Below are positions 1 through 8,770 of a stretch of 64,000 nt of DNA, piece by piece (position 1 is the first letter of the stretch; the number at the start of each line of letters is the position of its first letter). Source of the stretch: Burkholderiales bacterium (lineage in GTDB: Bacteria > Pseudomonadota > Gammaproteobacteria > Burkholderiales > WYBJ01); the NCBI GenBank assembly GCA_020848435.1, contig JADLAC010000049.1:1-64000 (forward strand). The letters run 5' to 3'. A program made the position numbers and the translations under genes. Under the pieces are notes generated by a model, which saw nothing but the letters and a program-made list of their open reading frames with translations, made no database searches and had not been told where the DNA came from.

Positions 1-326
1 GGGGCGCTTTTCGCGCATGGCGGTGTCGAACGACTTGCCGATAGTCTCGCTATCGGCTGCGTCGTCCTCCTAGCCCTGCGCGAAAATCGCCTCCGTCGCA
101 CACGTGAAATCAAGTCCGACAGGCTCCCAGCTTCGCTGCCCTTTTCATCGGGCGATTGCGCGCTCTGACGCACAGCGACCCGCGCGCGCTTTTCCCCGTC
201 GCGTCGCTCAAAGCCGACAATCATTCCCGGCATTGTTTCGGCTTGCGCCGGTCGGGGCATGCGACTTGCGTTTTTTCCTAGCGAGCAGCACCGATTTTTC
301 TCAATCGTTTCGCAAGGAGCAACACC
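1..326. other. Left-edge region without an assignable gene
   Basis: No gene can be supported here. The first frame of the plus strand is open from base 1 to a TGA at 166-168 and could be the tail of a gene that starts before the window, but its translation is not recognisable. On the minus strand a reading frame runs from about 73 off the left edge with an ATG at 19-17, also unrecognised. A perfect hairpin lies at 37-57. The last 15 bases hold the ribosome binding site AAGGAG for the gene at 327. Confidence 0.4.
37..57. repeat. Perfect 8-bp inverted repeat
   Basis: GCCGATAG (37-44) and CTATCGGC (50-57) form a perfect hairpin with the loop TCTCG. No T-run follows on either strand, so it is not a typical intrinsic terminator. 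It may be a protein-binding palindrome or an RNA hairpin at the end of a gene outside the window. Confidence 0.5.
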
Positions 327-653
327 ATGAGCACCTTCAAGATACGTTCCATCGTTGTCGCAGGCCTGATCGCGGCTTCCCCTCTCGCCACCGCGACCGA
401 AGAAGTCTCCGGCGGCTTTCAAAGCGCCAATGAAATTTCCGCGGTCGCCGCCAGCGGCGAGCGCGTCACGCACGCAAACGTACCTCGATTCGACGGCACC
501 GAGGCCACAGGCTTTCAAAGCTCGGCCGACATCAGCGCGCACGCCCGCACGATGGCGTCGATGAGCGAATCCGCACCGTTCCATCTCAGCTCGGGCGACA
601 GCTCGAGCAGCATGGGATCCTCGACCGACACGTACGACGGCCGCGCGATGTAA
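327..653 (+). CDS. Small secreted protein of unknown function with two internal repeats
   Basis: 108 residues. The ATG follows AAGGAG at 8-base spacing, a good ribosome binding site. Residues 1-23 look like a Sec signal peptide: Lys5 and Arg7, a hydrophobic stretch and an Ala-rich end (LATATA is the likely cleavage zone). The mature part is hydrophilic, rich in Ser, Ala, Glu and Asp, and has no cysteine. Two near-identical decapeptides, GFQSANEISA (30-39) and GFQSSADISA (62-71), lie 32 residues apart. The C terminus is Ser- and Gly-rich. I do not recognise the family. A strong hairpin 18 bases after the stop suggests a monocistronic unit. The reading frame is well supported by signal, ribosome binding site and terminator; the function is unknown. 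Confidence 0.75.
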   Translation: MSTFKIRSIVVAGLIAASPLATATEEVSGGFQSANEISAVAASGERVTHANVPRFDGTEATGFQSSADISAHARTMASMSESAPFHLSSGDSSSSMGSSTDTYDGRAM

Positions 654-670
654 TTCGTCGCAGCCTCGCG

Positions 671-718
671 CCTTGCATGTTCGCAGACGATCTGCAACAT
701 GCAAGGGCTTGCTTCTTT
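671..718 (+). terminator. Long hairpin terminator after the small secreted protein gene
   Basis: CCTTGCATGTT (671-681) pairs perfectly with AACATGCAAGG (696-706). Inside, GCAGA (683-687) pairs with TCTGC (691-695) around the loop CGA, with a single bulged C at 682. The T-richness after it is modest (GCTTGCTTCTTTG), so termination may be partial or the hairpin may stabilise the mRNA 3' end. Confidence 0.65.
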
Positions 719-729
719 GCGTTCGAAGG

Positions 730-828
730 AGCCATAGCCAGCCGCAAAATAGCTGGCTCATCGAGGCAATGGTAAGCTCCAAGCTCGGAGCCGGGTAAGT
801 CGCCCGCCCGCGCCATGAGGCGGGTTTT
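730..828 (+). promoter_or_regulatory. Structured 5' leader of the mrp operon, candidate cation riboswitch
   Basis: Three successive hairpins precede the antiporter operon: AGCCAGC (736-742) with GCTGGCT (752-758); GCTCC (776-780) with GGAGC (787-791); and CCCGCC (803-808) with GGCGGG (819-824), the last followed by TTTT (825-828) like an intrinsic terminator. Two GGTAAG motifs, at 771-776 and 793-798, sit beside the second and third stems. Repeated short conserved-looking motifs between stems and a terminator-like last hairpin are typical of a riboswitch with an expression platform. From memory the layout resembles the nhaA-I class (Li+/Na+-responsive) found upstream of cation/proton antiporters; that class match is inference. 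Confidence 0.45.
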
Positions 829-870
829 CGCGCGACCGGGCGACGAAGGGCTCGTTCTTGCTTGGCTGGC

Positions 871-3732
871 ATGACCGACGCCACGACCCTGGTCGCACTG
901 CTCTTGTTGCCTTTCGCCGGCAGCATCGTCGCTGCGCTGCTGCCTGTCAACGCGCGCAATGCCGAGGCCTGGCTGGCGGGAGGGATCGCGCTGGCTGCCG
1001 TTTTCGTCGTGTCCTTCTGCTTTCCGTCCGTCGCGTCCGGCAACGTGCTTCATAGCCGCGCATCCTGGCTGCCGCAATTCGAGCTGGAATTCTCACTGCG
1101 CATGGACGGGTACGCCTGGCTGTTCGCATTCCTGGTGACCACGATCGGCTTTCTAGTAGCGCTTTACGCCCGGTACTACATGTCGCCCAAGGACCCGGTA
1201 CCGCGCTTCTTTTCGTTTCTGCTCGCCTTCATGGGCTCTATGCTCGGCGTCGTCCTCTCGGGCAATCTCATTCAGATCGTCTTCTTTTGGGAGCTGACGA
1301 GCCTGTTCTCCTTTCTTCTGATCGGCTACTGGCATCACAGCAGCGCAGCTCGGGAGGGGGCGCGCATGGCGCTGATCGTAACCTCGGCCGGCGGCTTGTT
1401 GCTGTTCGTGGGGATGCTGCTCGTCGGTCGTATCGTGGGCAGTTACGACCTCGACGCGGTCTTGAGCTCTGCCGACAGAATACGAACGAGCCCGCTCTAC
1501 CTGCCGGCGCTGGTGCTCGTCGTGCTCGGCGCACTTACCAAGAGCGCGCAATTCCCTTTTCACTTCTGGTTGCCGCACGCGATGGCGGCGCCGACACCGG
1601 TGTCGGCGTATCTGCATTCCGCGGCAATGGTGAAGCTGGGCGTATTCCTGCTGGCGCGCTTGTGGCCCGTGCTGTCCGGAACCGACGCGTGGATGTGGGT
1701 CGTCGGAACAACCGGCTTGGCGACGTTCGTGTTCGGCGCCTATACGGCGATCTTTCAGTACGATCTGAAGGGTCTGCTGGCATATTCCACCATCAGCCAC
1801 CTTGGTCTGATCACACTGCTGCTGGGACTGAACAGCCCGTTCGCGACGGTGGCCGCGATCTTCCATATGATCAATCACGCGACTTTCAAGGCATCGCTTT
1901 TCATGGCTGCGGGCGTCATCGACCACGAGAGCGGCACGCGCGACATCCGGCGCCTGAGCGGGCTCGTCCGCGCCATGCCGATCAGCGCGACCTTGGCCAT
2001 CGTCGCCGCGGCCGCCATGGCGGGCGTGCCCTTGCTCAACGGTTTTCTCTCGAAGGAGATGTTCTTCGCCGAAGCGCTCGACGTCGAAGGCCCATCGCCT
2101 CTGATCGACCGTGCGCTGCCCTACGTGGCGACGCTCGCCGCGATGTTCAGCGTCGCGTATTCGCTGCGCTTCATCCATGGTGCGTTTTTCGGGCCGGACC
2201 CCCAGGACCTGCCGCGCATGCCGCAAGAGCCGCCGCGCTGGATGCGCTTTCCGATCGAGTTGCTGGTGCTGGCGTGCGTCCTGGTCGGCATGTTCCCCGC
2301 GCAGACCATCGGACCCTTTCTCGATGTTGCCGTGCGCGCGGTGCTCGGCGCGGACACGCCAAGCTATAGCCTCGCGGTATGGCATGGTTTCAACCGCCCG
2401 CTGCTCATGAGCGTGCTCGCCTTGGCGGGCGGAACGCTGCTGTATGTCTTGCTGCGCAAGCGCCTCGCGCAAGCTAGCGATCGCGTACCGCTCGTTCCCG
2501 ACCTCGATGGCCGCTCGCTGTTCGATCGCGTGCTGGTCGCGATCTCCTGGCGCGGTGCGCGCTCGCTCGAGCGCCTCTTCGGAACGGCACGGCTCAAGCC
2601 GCAACTGCGCTGGCTCGTGACGCTCAGCATCGCGGCTGCATCCTTGCCCGTGTGGGTCAGCGGTCTCGAGCTCGACCCGATCCCGCCAGGGCGCCTCGAT
2701 ATTGTGCTCGCGCTAGTCTGGGTGATCGGCCTGGCGTGCGCAATCGGCGCAGCATGGCAGGCGAAGTTTCATCGACTGGTGGCGTTGATGCTCGCCGGCG
2801 GCGCGGGCTTGGCGACGTGCGTCACCTTCGTCTGGTTTTCCGCGCCGGACCTCGCGCTCACGCAGCTCCTGGTGGAAATCGTGACCACGGTGCTCATTCT
2901 GCTCGGCCTGCGCTGGTTGCCCAAGCGTATCCCCGCGAGCTTCAGTTGGCCGGACGTGCGCGCCGCGCTGCCACGCCGCACGCTCGATTTGGTGATTGCC
3001 CTCGCCGCCGGCGGGGGACTCGCGACGCTCGCTTATGCCGTGATGACCCGGCCGCGTCCCGAGGCCATCTCGGAGTTCTTCGTGACCCGCGCCTATCCCG
3101 CGGGCGGCGGCAGCAACGTCGTCAACGTCATCCTGGTGGATTTTCGCGGCTTCGATACCTTGGGCGAGATCACCGTGCTCGGTGTCACCGCCATAGCGGT
3201 CTACGCGCTCTTGCGCCGCTTCCGGCCGGCCCGCGAGAGCCTGGAGCCGCCGCGGCAACAACGCGAGCAGGACGAGAAGACCTACCAGGACGACATGATG
3301 GTGTCCTTGTACATCATGCGGCTGGTATTTCCGGTCATCGCCGTGCTGGCAGGATACCTGCTCATTCGAGGACACAACCTGCCGGGAGGCGGCTTTGTCG
3401 CCGGGCTCACCATGGCGGTTGCCATGATCCTGCAATACATGGCCGGCGGCGTGCGCTGGGCGGAAGCACGCCTCGCGTTGCGCCCGCTGCGCCTGATCGG
3501 CGTGGGCCTCGCGATCGCCTGCGCCACCGGCGCCGGAGCCTGGTGGTTCGCGCATCCTTTTCTCACGTCCCATACCGCGCACGTCGTGCTGCCACTTCTC
3601 GGCGAGCTGCACCTGCCGAGCGTGTTCCTGTTCGACCTCGGCGTATTCTGCCTCGTCGTAGGCGCCACGGCGCTCATCCTCATCGCGCTCTCGCACCAGT
3701 CGATTCGCACGCATCGCGCGCCACCGTCATGA
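871..3732 (+). CDS. mrpA: Na+/H+ antiporter subunit A (MrpA fused to MrpB)
   Basis: Large membrane subunit of the Mrp/Mnh multisubunit cation/proton antiporter, which exports Na+ (or K+) against H+ and supports pH and salt homeostasis. The protein has 953 residues from the ATG at 871; a TTG at 862 in the same frame is an alternative. The first ~450 residues are a NuoL/NuoM-type proton-translocating domain with many membrane helices; the motif TKSAQFPFHFWLPHAMAAPT and the histidine-bearing helix IFHMINHATFKASLF are typical of the family. From about residue 810 (MVSLYIMRL) the chain matches the separate MrpB subunit (RGHNLPGGGFVAGL), so A and B are fused, as in the six-gene form of the system. 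The stop overlaps the mrpC start (ATGA). A structured leader lies immediately upstream. Confidence 0.96.
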   Translation: MTDATTLVALLLLPFAGSIVAALLPVNARNAEAWLAGGIALAAVFVVSFCFPSVASGNVLHSRASWLPQFELEFSLRMDGYAWLFAFLVTTIGFLVALYARYYMSPKDPVPRFFSFLLAFMGSMLGVVLSGNLIQIVFFWELTSLFSFLLIGYWHHSSAAREGARMALIVTSAGGLLLFVGMLLVGRIVGSYDLDAVLSSADRIRTSPLYLPALVLVVLGALTKSAQFPFHFWLPHAMAAPTPVSAYLHSAAMVKLGVFLLARLWPVLSGTDAWMWVVGTTGLATFVFGAYTAIFQYDLKGLLAYSTISHLGLITLLLGLNSPFATVAAIFHMINHATFKASLFMAAGVIDHESGTRDIRRLSGLVRAMPISATLAIVAAAAMAGVPLLNGFLSKEMFFAEALDVEGPSPLIDRALPYVATLAAMFSVAYSLRFIHGAFFGPDPQDLPRMPQEPPRWMRFPIELLVLACVLVGMFPAQTIGPFLDVAVRAVLGADTPSYSLAVWHGFNRPLLMSVLALAGGTLLYVLLRKRLAQASDRVPLVPDLDGRSLFDRVLVAISWRGARSLERLFGTARLKPQLRWLVTLSIAAASLPVWVSGLELDPIPPGRLDIVLALVWVIGLACAIGAAWQAKFHRLVALMLAGGAGLATCVTFVWFSAPDLALTQLLVEIVTTVLILLGLRWLPKRIPASFSWPDVRAALPRRTLDLVIALAAGGGLATLAYAVMTRPRPEAISEFFVTRAYPAGGGSNVVNVILVDFRGFDTLGEITVLGVTAIAVYALLRRFRPARESLEPPRQQREQDEKTYQDDMMVSLYIMRLVFPVIAVLAGYLLIRGHNLPGGGFVAGLTMAVAMILQYMAGGVRWAEARLALRPLRLIGVGLAIACATGAGAWWFAHPFLTSHTAHVVLPLLGELHLPSVFLFDLGVFCLVVGATALILIALSHQSIRTHRAPPS

Positions 3733-4076
3733 ACGAAGTCATCGTTGCTCTGGCCATCGGCGTACTGACCGCCTCGGGTACCTGGCTGCTGTTGCGGCCG
3801 CGGACGTATCAAGTGGTCATCGGCTTGTCGCTGCTCTCCTACGCGGTGAACCTCTTCATCGTGGCGATGGGACGGCTGCGCGTGAATGCGGCCCCGATCG
3901 TCGAAGCGGGTCGCGGCGTCGATCCCGCGGCGCTGGCCGATCCGTTGCCGCAGGCCCTGGTGCTCACCGCCATCGTGATCAGCTTCGCGATGACATCGCT
4001 GCTGCTGGTGGTGCTGCTCGCCGCGCGCGGGCTCACCGGCACCGATCACGTCGACGGACAAGAGGACGACGCGTGA
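3729..4076 (+). CDS. mrpC: Na+/H+ antiporter subunit C
   Basis: 115 residues, homologue of NuoK-type subunits, in the membrane part of the Mrp complex. Three hydrophobic helices are visible (about residues 2-22, 27-48 and 74-100), with the family pattern YQVVIGLSLLSYAVNLFIV. The ATG overlaps the mrpA stop by four bases (ATGA) and the stop overlaps the GTG of mrpD (GTGA), so translation is probably coupled. Length is normal for MrpC. Confidence 0.95.
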   Translation: MNEVIVALAIGVLTASGTWLLLRPRTYQVVIGLSLLSYAVNLFIVAMGRLRVNAAPIVEAGRGVDPAALADPLPQALVLTAIVISFAMTSLLLVVLLAARGLTGTDHVDGQEDDA

Positions 4077-5644
4077 CATCCTGGGCCGATCATCTGGCCA
4101 TCGTGCCGGTCGTTCTGCCGCTTGCCACGGGAGCGCTGCTGTTGCTCGTCGACGAGCAGCGGCATGCACTGAAGGGTCTCATCAGCCTCACGTCGAGCAC
4201 GCTGCTGCTCGCGGCGTCGATCGGCTTGGTGCAATCGGTCGATGCCGCGGGAACGCAAGTCTATCGTCTCGGCGCCTGGCCGGCGCCGTTCGGCATCGTG
4301 CTGGTGGCCGACCGGCTTTCCGCGGTCATGGTGCTGCTCGCGGCCATACTCGGCACGGCGGGGATGACGTTCGCGCTCGCCCGCTGGCATCGCGCCGGGC
4401 CGCGCTTCCACGTGCTGCTGCAATACCTCCTGGTGGGCTTGAACGGCGCGTTCCTGACCGGCGACGTGTTCAACCTATTCGTGTTCTTCGAGCTCCTGCT
4501 CGCTGCTTCCTACGCTCTGGCGCTGCACGGATCGGGCACCCGCCGGGTACGGGCAAGCTTGCATTACATCATCATCAACCTGGCTGCGTCGCTGTTGTTC
4601 CTGATCGGCGCGAGCCTGCTGTACGCGGTCGCCGGCACCCTCAACATGGCCGACCTGGCGCAGCGCGCGAGCGCTATCGCAGCGGCCGACCGCGCCCTGT
4701 TCGAGGCCGGTGCGGCGCTGCTCGGCGTCGCCTTTCTGGTAAAAGCGGCGATGTGGCCGTTATGCTTCTGGCTTCCTGGAACGTATGCCGCCGCGGCTGC
4801 GCCGGTTGCGGCGACGTTCGCGATTCTGAGCAAAGTCGGTGTGTACGCGGTGCTGCGCACCTCGCTGTTGCTGTCCGGTGAAGACACCTCCGCGTCCGCC
4901 GGATTTGCCGCCGCCGCACTCGTATACGGCGGGCTCGCGACGCTCACCTTCGGTGTCATTGGCGTGTTGGCCTCGCAGCATCTCACGCATGTCGCCGGCT
5001 TCAGTTTGCTGGTGTCTGCCGGCACCTTGCTCGCCGCGATCGGTGCCGGCCACAGCGCGGTCACGGCCGCGGCGCTGTACTACCTCGTCGTCTCCACGCT
5101 CGGCGTAAGCGCCTTGTACCTGCTGATCGAGCTGGTCGAGCGCTCGCGCGAGCCGGGCGCCGACGTGTTGGCCGTCACCGCCGAAGCCTTCGGCGACGCC
5201 GACCAGCCGGAGCCCGAAGAAGAGGTCGGTATCGCGATTCCTGCCGCGACGGCGATACTCGGAGTGAGCTTCGCCGCCTGCGCGCTCGTGCTCGCGGGAC
5301 TGCCGCCGCTGCCGGGCTTTCTTGCGAAATTCTCTCTACTGTCGGCGTTGCTGGCGGAGGATACGATCGCGGCATCGGATTGGGCGATGATGCTGCTGCT
5401 CACCTTGTCCGGGCTCGCGGCCACGATTGCCATGGGCCGAGCCGGGGTACGCATTTTCTGGGCACCGCACGAGCCCATCGTTGCACGCGTGCGCCTGATC
5501 GAGATCGCGCCGGTGGCGTTGCTGCTCGCGCTTTGCATCTCCCTCACGCTGCAGGCGGGCACGGCCATGCGCTACTTTCACGATGCCGCGCAAGCACTGC
5601 ACGCCCCGCGCGGCTACATCGAGGAGGTCATGAGGCCGCGATGA
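4073..5644 (+). CDS. mrpD: Na+/H+ antiporter subunit D
   Basis: 523 residues, NuoN/NuoM-like proton-translocating subunit of the Mrp antiporter. About 14 membrane helices are visible. Family signatures include GDVFNLFVFFELLLAASYAL near residue 130 and the lysine-bearing KAAMWPLCFWLPGTY near residue 225. A polar acidic loop (QPEPEEE, near residue 380) interrupts the hydrophobic pattern before the last helices. Start is GTG, overlapping the mrpC stop; the stop overlaps the mrpE ATG by four bases. It acts together with subunit A as one of the two ion-conducting modules. Confidence 0.95.
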   Translation: MTSWADHLAIVPVVLPLATGALLLLVDEQRHALKGLISLTSSTLLLAASIGLVQSVDAAGTQVYRLGAWPAPFGIVLVADRLSAVMVLLAAILGTAGMTFALARWHRAGPRFHVLLQYLLVGLNGAFLTGDVFNLFVFFELLLAASYALALHGSGTRRVRASLHYIIINLAASLLFLIGASLLYAVAGTLNMADLAQRASAIAAADRALFEAGAALLGVAFLVKAAMWPLCFWLPGTYAAAAAPVAATFAILSKVGVYAVLRTSLLLSGEDTSASAGFAAAALVYGGLATLTFGVIGVLASQHLTHVAGFSLLVSAGTLLAAIGAGHSAVTAAALYYLVVSTLGVSALYLLIELVERSREPGADVLAVTAEAFGDADQPEPEEEVGIAIPAATAILGVSFAACALVLAGLPPLPGFLAKFSLLSALLAEDTIAASDWAMMLLLTLSGLAATIAMGRAGVRIFWAPHEPIVARVRLIEIAPVALLLALCISLTLQAGTAMRYFHDAAQALHAPRGYIEEVMRPR

Positions 5645-6129
5645 AATCCTGGTCATCGTATGTCCTGCTCGCGCTCGCCCTGGTGGCGCTGTGGCTCACG
5701 CTCAACCAGACGCTCGCCGCAGCGCAGTGGCTGCTTGCCATACCGATCGCCATCGCGGCGACCTGGGGATATGCATCGCTGCGCCCGGCGCACACGCCCG
5801 TGCGCCGCGTATGGGTCGGGCTCGCGCTCGCATTCGCTGTCCTCGGCGACATCGTGCGTTCGAATTTCGCCGTGGCGCGCATCGTGATCTTCGCCCGCAG
5901 CCGTGACCGCACCGCGGGATTCCTGGACATCCCGCTCGAGTTGCGCAATTCGCTCGGCCTGGCGTTGCTCGCATGCATCGTCACCTCCACGCCCGGTACC
6001 TCCTGGGCGCGCTACGACGCGACCGCCGGCGTGCTCACCCTCCATATCCTCGACTTGATCGACGAGGATGCCTGGATCGACCTCATCAAGACGCGCTACG
6101 AGCGCCGCCTGCTGGAGATGTTTCCATGA
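5641..6129 (+). CDS. mrpE: Na+/H+ antiporter subunit E
   Basis: 162 residues. Two hydrophobic segments at the N terminus (about 7-25 and 30-48) and a third near 60-80 precede a soluble C-terminal part. The family pattern SLGLALLACIVTSTPGTSWA and the terminal LYDP-like region LHILDLIDEDAWIDLIKTRYE identify MrpE. ATG overlaps the mrpD stop and its stop overlaps the mrpF ATG (ATGA in both cases). It is one of the small structural subunits required for assembly of the Mrp complex. Confidence 0.94.
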   Translation: MKSWSSYVLLALALVALWLTLNQTLAAAQWLLAIPIAIAATWGYASLRPAHTPVRRVWVGLALAFAVLGDIVRSNFAVARIVIFARSRDRTAGFLDIPLELRNSLGLALLACIVTSTPGTSWARYDATAGVLTLHILDLIDEDAWIDLIKTRYERRLLEMFP

Positions 6130-6410
6130 ATGCTGCGGACGTGTTGTCGGCGGCGATGACGATCTCCCAGCTCATGCTCGCGGCTGCCATGATGTGCGCG
6201 CTGCTGCGTCTCGTGCTCGGGCCGCGCGCGCAGGACCGCGTGCTCGCGCTCGACACGCTGTATGTGCTCGCCATGCTCGTCATGCTCACCTTCGGCATGC
6301 GCGAAGGCTCGACCCACTACTTCGAGACGGCGCTGGTCATCGCTCTTCTCGGTTTCGTCGCGACCGCGGCGCTCGCCAAGTTCCTGATGCGCGGAACGGT
6401 GATCGAATGA
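6126..6410 (+). CDS. mrpF: Na+/H+ antiporter subunit F
   Basis: 94 residues with three predicted membrane helices (about 7-28, 38-56, 62-84). The loop between helices one and two carries the family motif RLVLGPRAQDRVLALDTL, including the conserved Asp. Start and stop overlap those of mrpE and mrpG by four bases each, so the operon is a chain of coupled genes. MrpF is an essential small subunit implicated in the complex and, in some organisms, in bile-salt or cation efflux. Confidence 0.94.
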   Translation: MNAADVLSAAMTISQLMLAAAMMCALLRLVLGPRAQDRVLALDTLYVLAMLVMLTFGMREGSTHYFETALVIALLGFVATAALAKFLMRGTVIE

Positions 6411-6760
6411 GCGCGGCCGAGCAATTGCCGGCGCTCGCCGCACTGGTCGTCGCGGCCCTGCTCGTATTCGGCGCGGCGCTCGCCCTGATCGGCGCGATCG
6501 GGCTGCTGCGCCTAAAGACCTTCTACGAGCGCGTGCATCCGCCGACCATGGCGACGACGCTGGGCACGGGCTCGGTGCTGATCGCCTCCATGATTCTGTT
6601 CTCGGCGCTGGAATCGCGCCCGGTGCTGCACGAGATCCTGATCGGCATATTCATGACGCTCACCACGCCGGTGACTTTCATGCTGCTGGTGCGAGCGGCG
6701 TTGCATCGTGATCGCCTGGACCAGGCGGATGATCCACCGCGCGAAGCTCCAATGCTCTGA
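6407..6760 (+). CDS. mrpG: Na+/H+ antiporter subunit G
   Basis: 117 residues, last gene of the mrp operon. Three membrane helices are visible, with the family motif GAIGLLRLKTFYERVHPPTMATTLG between helices one and two shown here only in part: LRLKTFYERVHPPT. The start overlaps the mrpF stop. The C terminus is short and acidic. The gene ends 28 bases before the convergently transcribed KefB-like gene, and I see no clear T-rich terminator in that gap. Confidence 0.94.
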   Translation: MSAAEQLPALAALVVAALLVFGAALALIGAIGLLRLKTFYERVHPPTMATTLGTGSVLIASMILFSALESRPVLHEILIGIFMTLTTPVTFMLLVRAALHRDRLDQADDPPREAPML

Positions 6761-6788
6761 GCAATTTCTTGTCGCGCTGCGCGTTCCT

Positions 6789-8501
6789 CTATCGCTCGCG
6801 CCGGTAGAACTCGCGCAGCGTGCCATAGCGCTCGGAGCGCACCGCGCGCACCCGCGCCAGCGCCCGTTCCACCGGAACCCCGAGCTGCGCCAGCGTTTCG
6901 GCAGCGATCATGAGACTGCCTTCGAGAACCTCGGGAACGACCTCGGTTGCCCCGGCGGCCTTGAGCGCGGCGATATGCGTCTCGTCAGGGGCGCGCACGA
7001 TCACGGGGATGTCCTTGCGCACCGAGCGCACGCGCCGCACCAGGCGCAGCGCCGAGGGCGCGTCGGGATAGGCCACGACCACGGCGCGTGCCGCGTGCAG
7101 GCCGGCCGCGTTCAGCACTTCGGCGCGGTCGGCGGAGCCGAACGCGACCGGCGCCTCCTTGCCCGCGCGTTTCACCAGCTCGGGATCGGCGTCGAGCGCG
7201 ACAAAAGCAAAACCTTCCGCGCCGAGAAACTGCGCGACCCGCTGTCCCGTGCGCCCGTAGCCGCATACGATGACGTGATCGATCGCGCCGCCGGTGACGG
7301 TCGCGACAGCGCCGACGACATCGGCGCGATCGCGGCGCCCGATCCATCCGCCCACCACGCCTACGTGATGGACGAGGAAAGGTGCGATGAACATCGATAA
7401 CAGCATGGCCGCCAGCGTCAACTGAAAAATATCCTGGCCGACCAGGCCCTGGCTGCGCGCGAGGTCGATGAGAACCAGGCCGAATTCGCCCGCTTGCGCG
7501 AGCTGTGCGGCCGTGCGCAGCGCGACCTCGGGTGCATTGCCGATCACCCGCGCGATCACCAGCACGACGATCGCCTTGCCGGCGATCAGCAATACGAGCG
7601 CGAGCAGCAATGCGTGCAGGTTGGCCGCGACGAAGCGCAAGTCGAGCATCATGCCGACCGTGACGAAGAACAATCCGAGCAGGATGTCGCGGAAGGGCCG
7701 CATGTCGGCCTCGACCTGGTGCCGGTACACGGTCTCGGAGATCAGCATGCCGGCCACGAAGGCCCCCAGCGCCAATGACAGGCCGGCACGCCCGGTCGCA
7801 TACGCGAGCCCGACCGCGATCCACAGCGTCGACAATACGAACAGCTCGTCGGAACGCGCCCGCGCCACCGCGTCGTAGAAACGGCGCATGAAGCGCTGTC
7901 CCACCCAGACCAACACGGCGAGCGCGAGGGCGGCCTGGGCGAGCGCGAGGGCCAGCGCGTTCAGCAGGCCGGCGCCCGGACTGGCGAGCGCGGGTAAGAC
8001 GATCAGGCACGGTACGACCGCGAGATCCTGGAACAGCAGCGCACCCATCGTCTGGCGGCCGGAGCGGGAGTGCAGGTCCAAGCGCTCGGACAGCAGTTTC
8101 GCCACGATGGCCGTCGAGGACATGGCCACCGCCAGCCCGACAGCCGCGCCGGCGCGCCAAGACTGGCCATAGAAGAGCACCGTCACCAGCGCCGTGCCCG
8201 CCGCGGTCAGGCCGACCTGCGCCGCGCCGAAGCCCAATACCATGCGCCGCATGGCGCGCAGACGCGCCAGGCTGAACTCCAGCCCGACGGAAAACATGAG
8301 GAACACGACGCCGAATTCGGCGAAGCGGTCCACCTCGTGCGATTCCTTCAGCACGGCGAAGCCTGACGGACCGACGGCGATACCGATCGCGAGATAGGCC
8401 AGTATCGACGGCCCGCGCAGCCGGCGTACTACTGCAACCCCGATAACGGCGGCCGTGAGCAGGACCAGCACGTCGAGCAAGCCGGAATAACCGTGATCCA
8501 T
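6789..8501 (-). CDS. KefB/KefC-type monovalent cation:proton antiporter (CPA2) with RCK domain
   Basis: 570 residues from the ATG at 8501; the frame stays open upstream to 8621, but the hydrophobic transport domain begins right after this ATG (MDHGYSGLLDVLVLL). Residues 5-385 hold about 12 membrane helices of the Na+/H+ exchanger fold, with the CPA2 motif FQDLAVVPCLIVLPAL. Residues from ~405 form an RCK/TrkA-N nucleotide-binding domain (VIVCGYGRTGQ) that in KefB/KefC proteins gates K+ efflux. No separate TrkA-C domain is evident. It faces the mrp operon tail to tail, so two cation/proton systems are neighbours. Whether it is glutathione-gated like E. coli KefB/C cannot be told. Confidence 0.9.
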   Translation of the reverse strand: MDHGYSGLLDVLVLLTAAVIGVAVVRRLRGPSILAYLAIGIAVGPSGFAVLKESHEVDRFAEFGVVFLMFSVGLEFSLARLRAMRRMVLGFGAAQVGLTAAGTALVTVLFYGQSWRAGAAVGLAVAMSSTAIVAKLLSERLDLHSRSGRQTMGALLFQDLAVVPCLIVLPALASPGAGLLNALALALAQAALALAVLVWVGQRFMRRFYDAVARARSDELFVLSTLWIAVGLAYATGRAGLSLALGAFVAGMLISETVYRHQVEADMRPFRDILLGLFFVTVGMMLDLRFVAANLHALLLALVLLIAGKAIVVLVIARVIGNAPEVALRTAAQLAQAGEFGLVLIDLARSQGLVGQDIFQLTLAAMLLSMFIAPFLVHHVGVVGGWIGRRDRADVVGAVATVTGGAIDHVIVCGYGRTGQRVAQFLGAEGFAFVALDADPELVKRAGKEAPVAFGSADRAEVLNAAGLHAARAVVVAYPDAPSALRLVRRVRSVRKDIPVIVRAPDETHIAALKAAGATEVVPEVLEGSLMIAAETLAQLGVPVERALARVRAVRSERYGTLREFYRRER

Positions 8502-8770
8502 GGCGTCACACGCTCCGCGATCCAAGCGACGGACGAATGTGTGCCCCGGCACGGGTGTGCCGCGGCGATCCGGCGCGGCGGGTGATCCGCAGCGTTGGCC
8601 AGCGCCGGTGATGGCGCGCATCCGCGCGGGTCTGCCCGCCGCTGTCTTCGGCGCAGCGCCACCGCCCTCACGCAGAACGGCTGCGCGCGAGCATGGCTTG
8701 GATTGCGATCTCCAGCCAGCCCGCGCACGGGCTGCGCCGTCCGCAAGGTCCGCCGGCCACCCGCGTCAGG

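Noticed and set aside
1..168. Tail of a plus-strand gene entering from the left
   Set aside because: The frame is open to 168 but the 55-residue translation is not recognisable and a minus-strand alternative is equally plausible.
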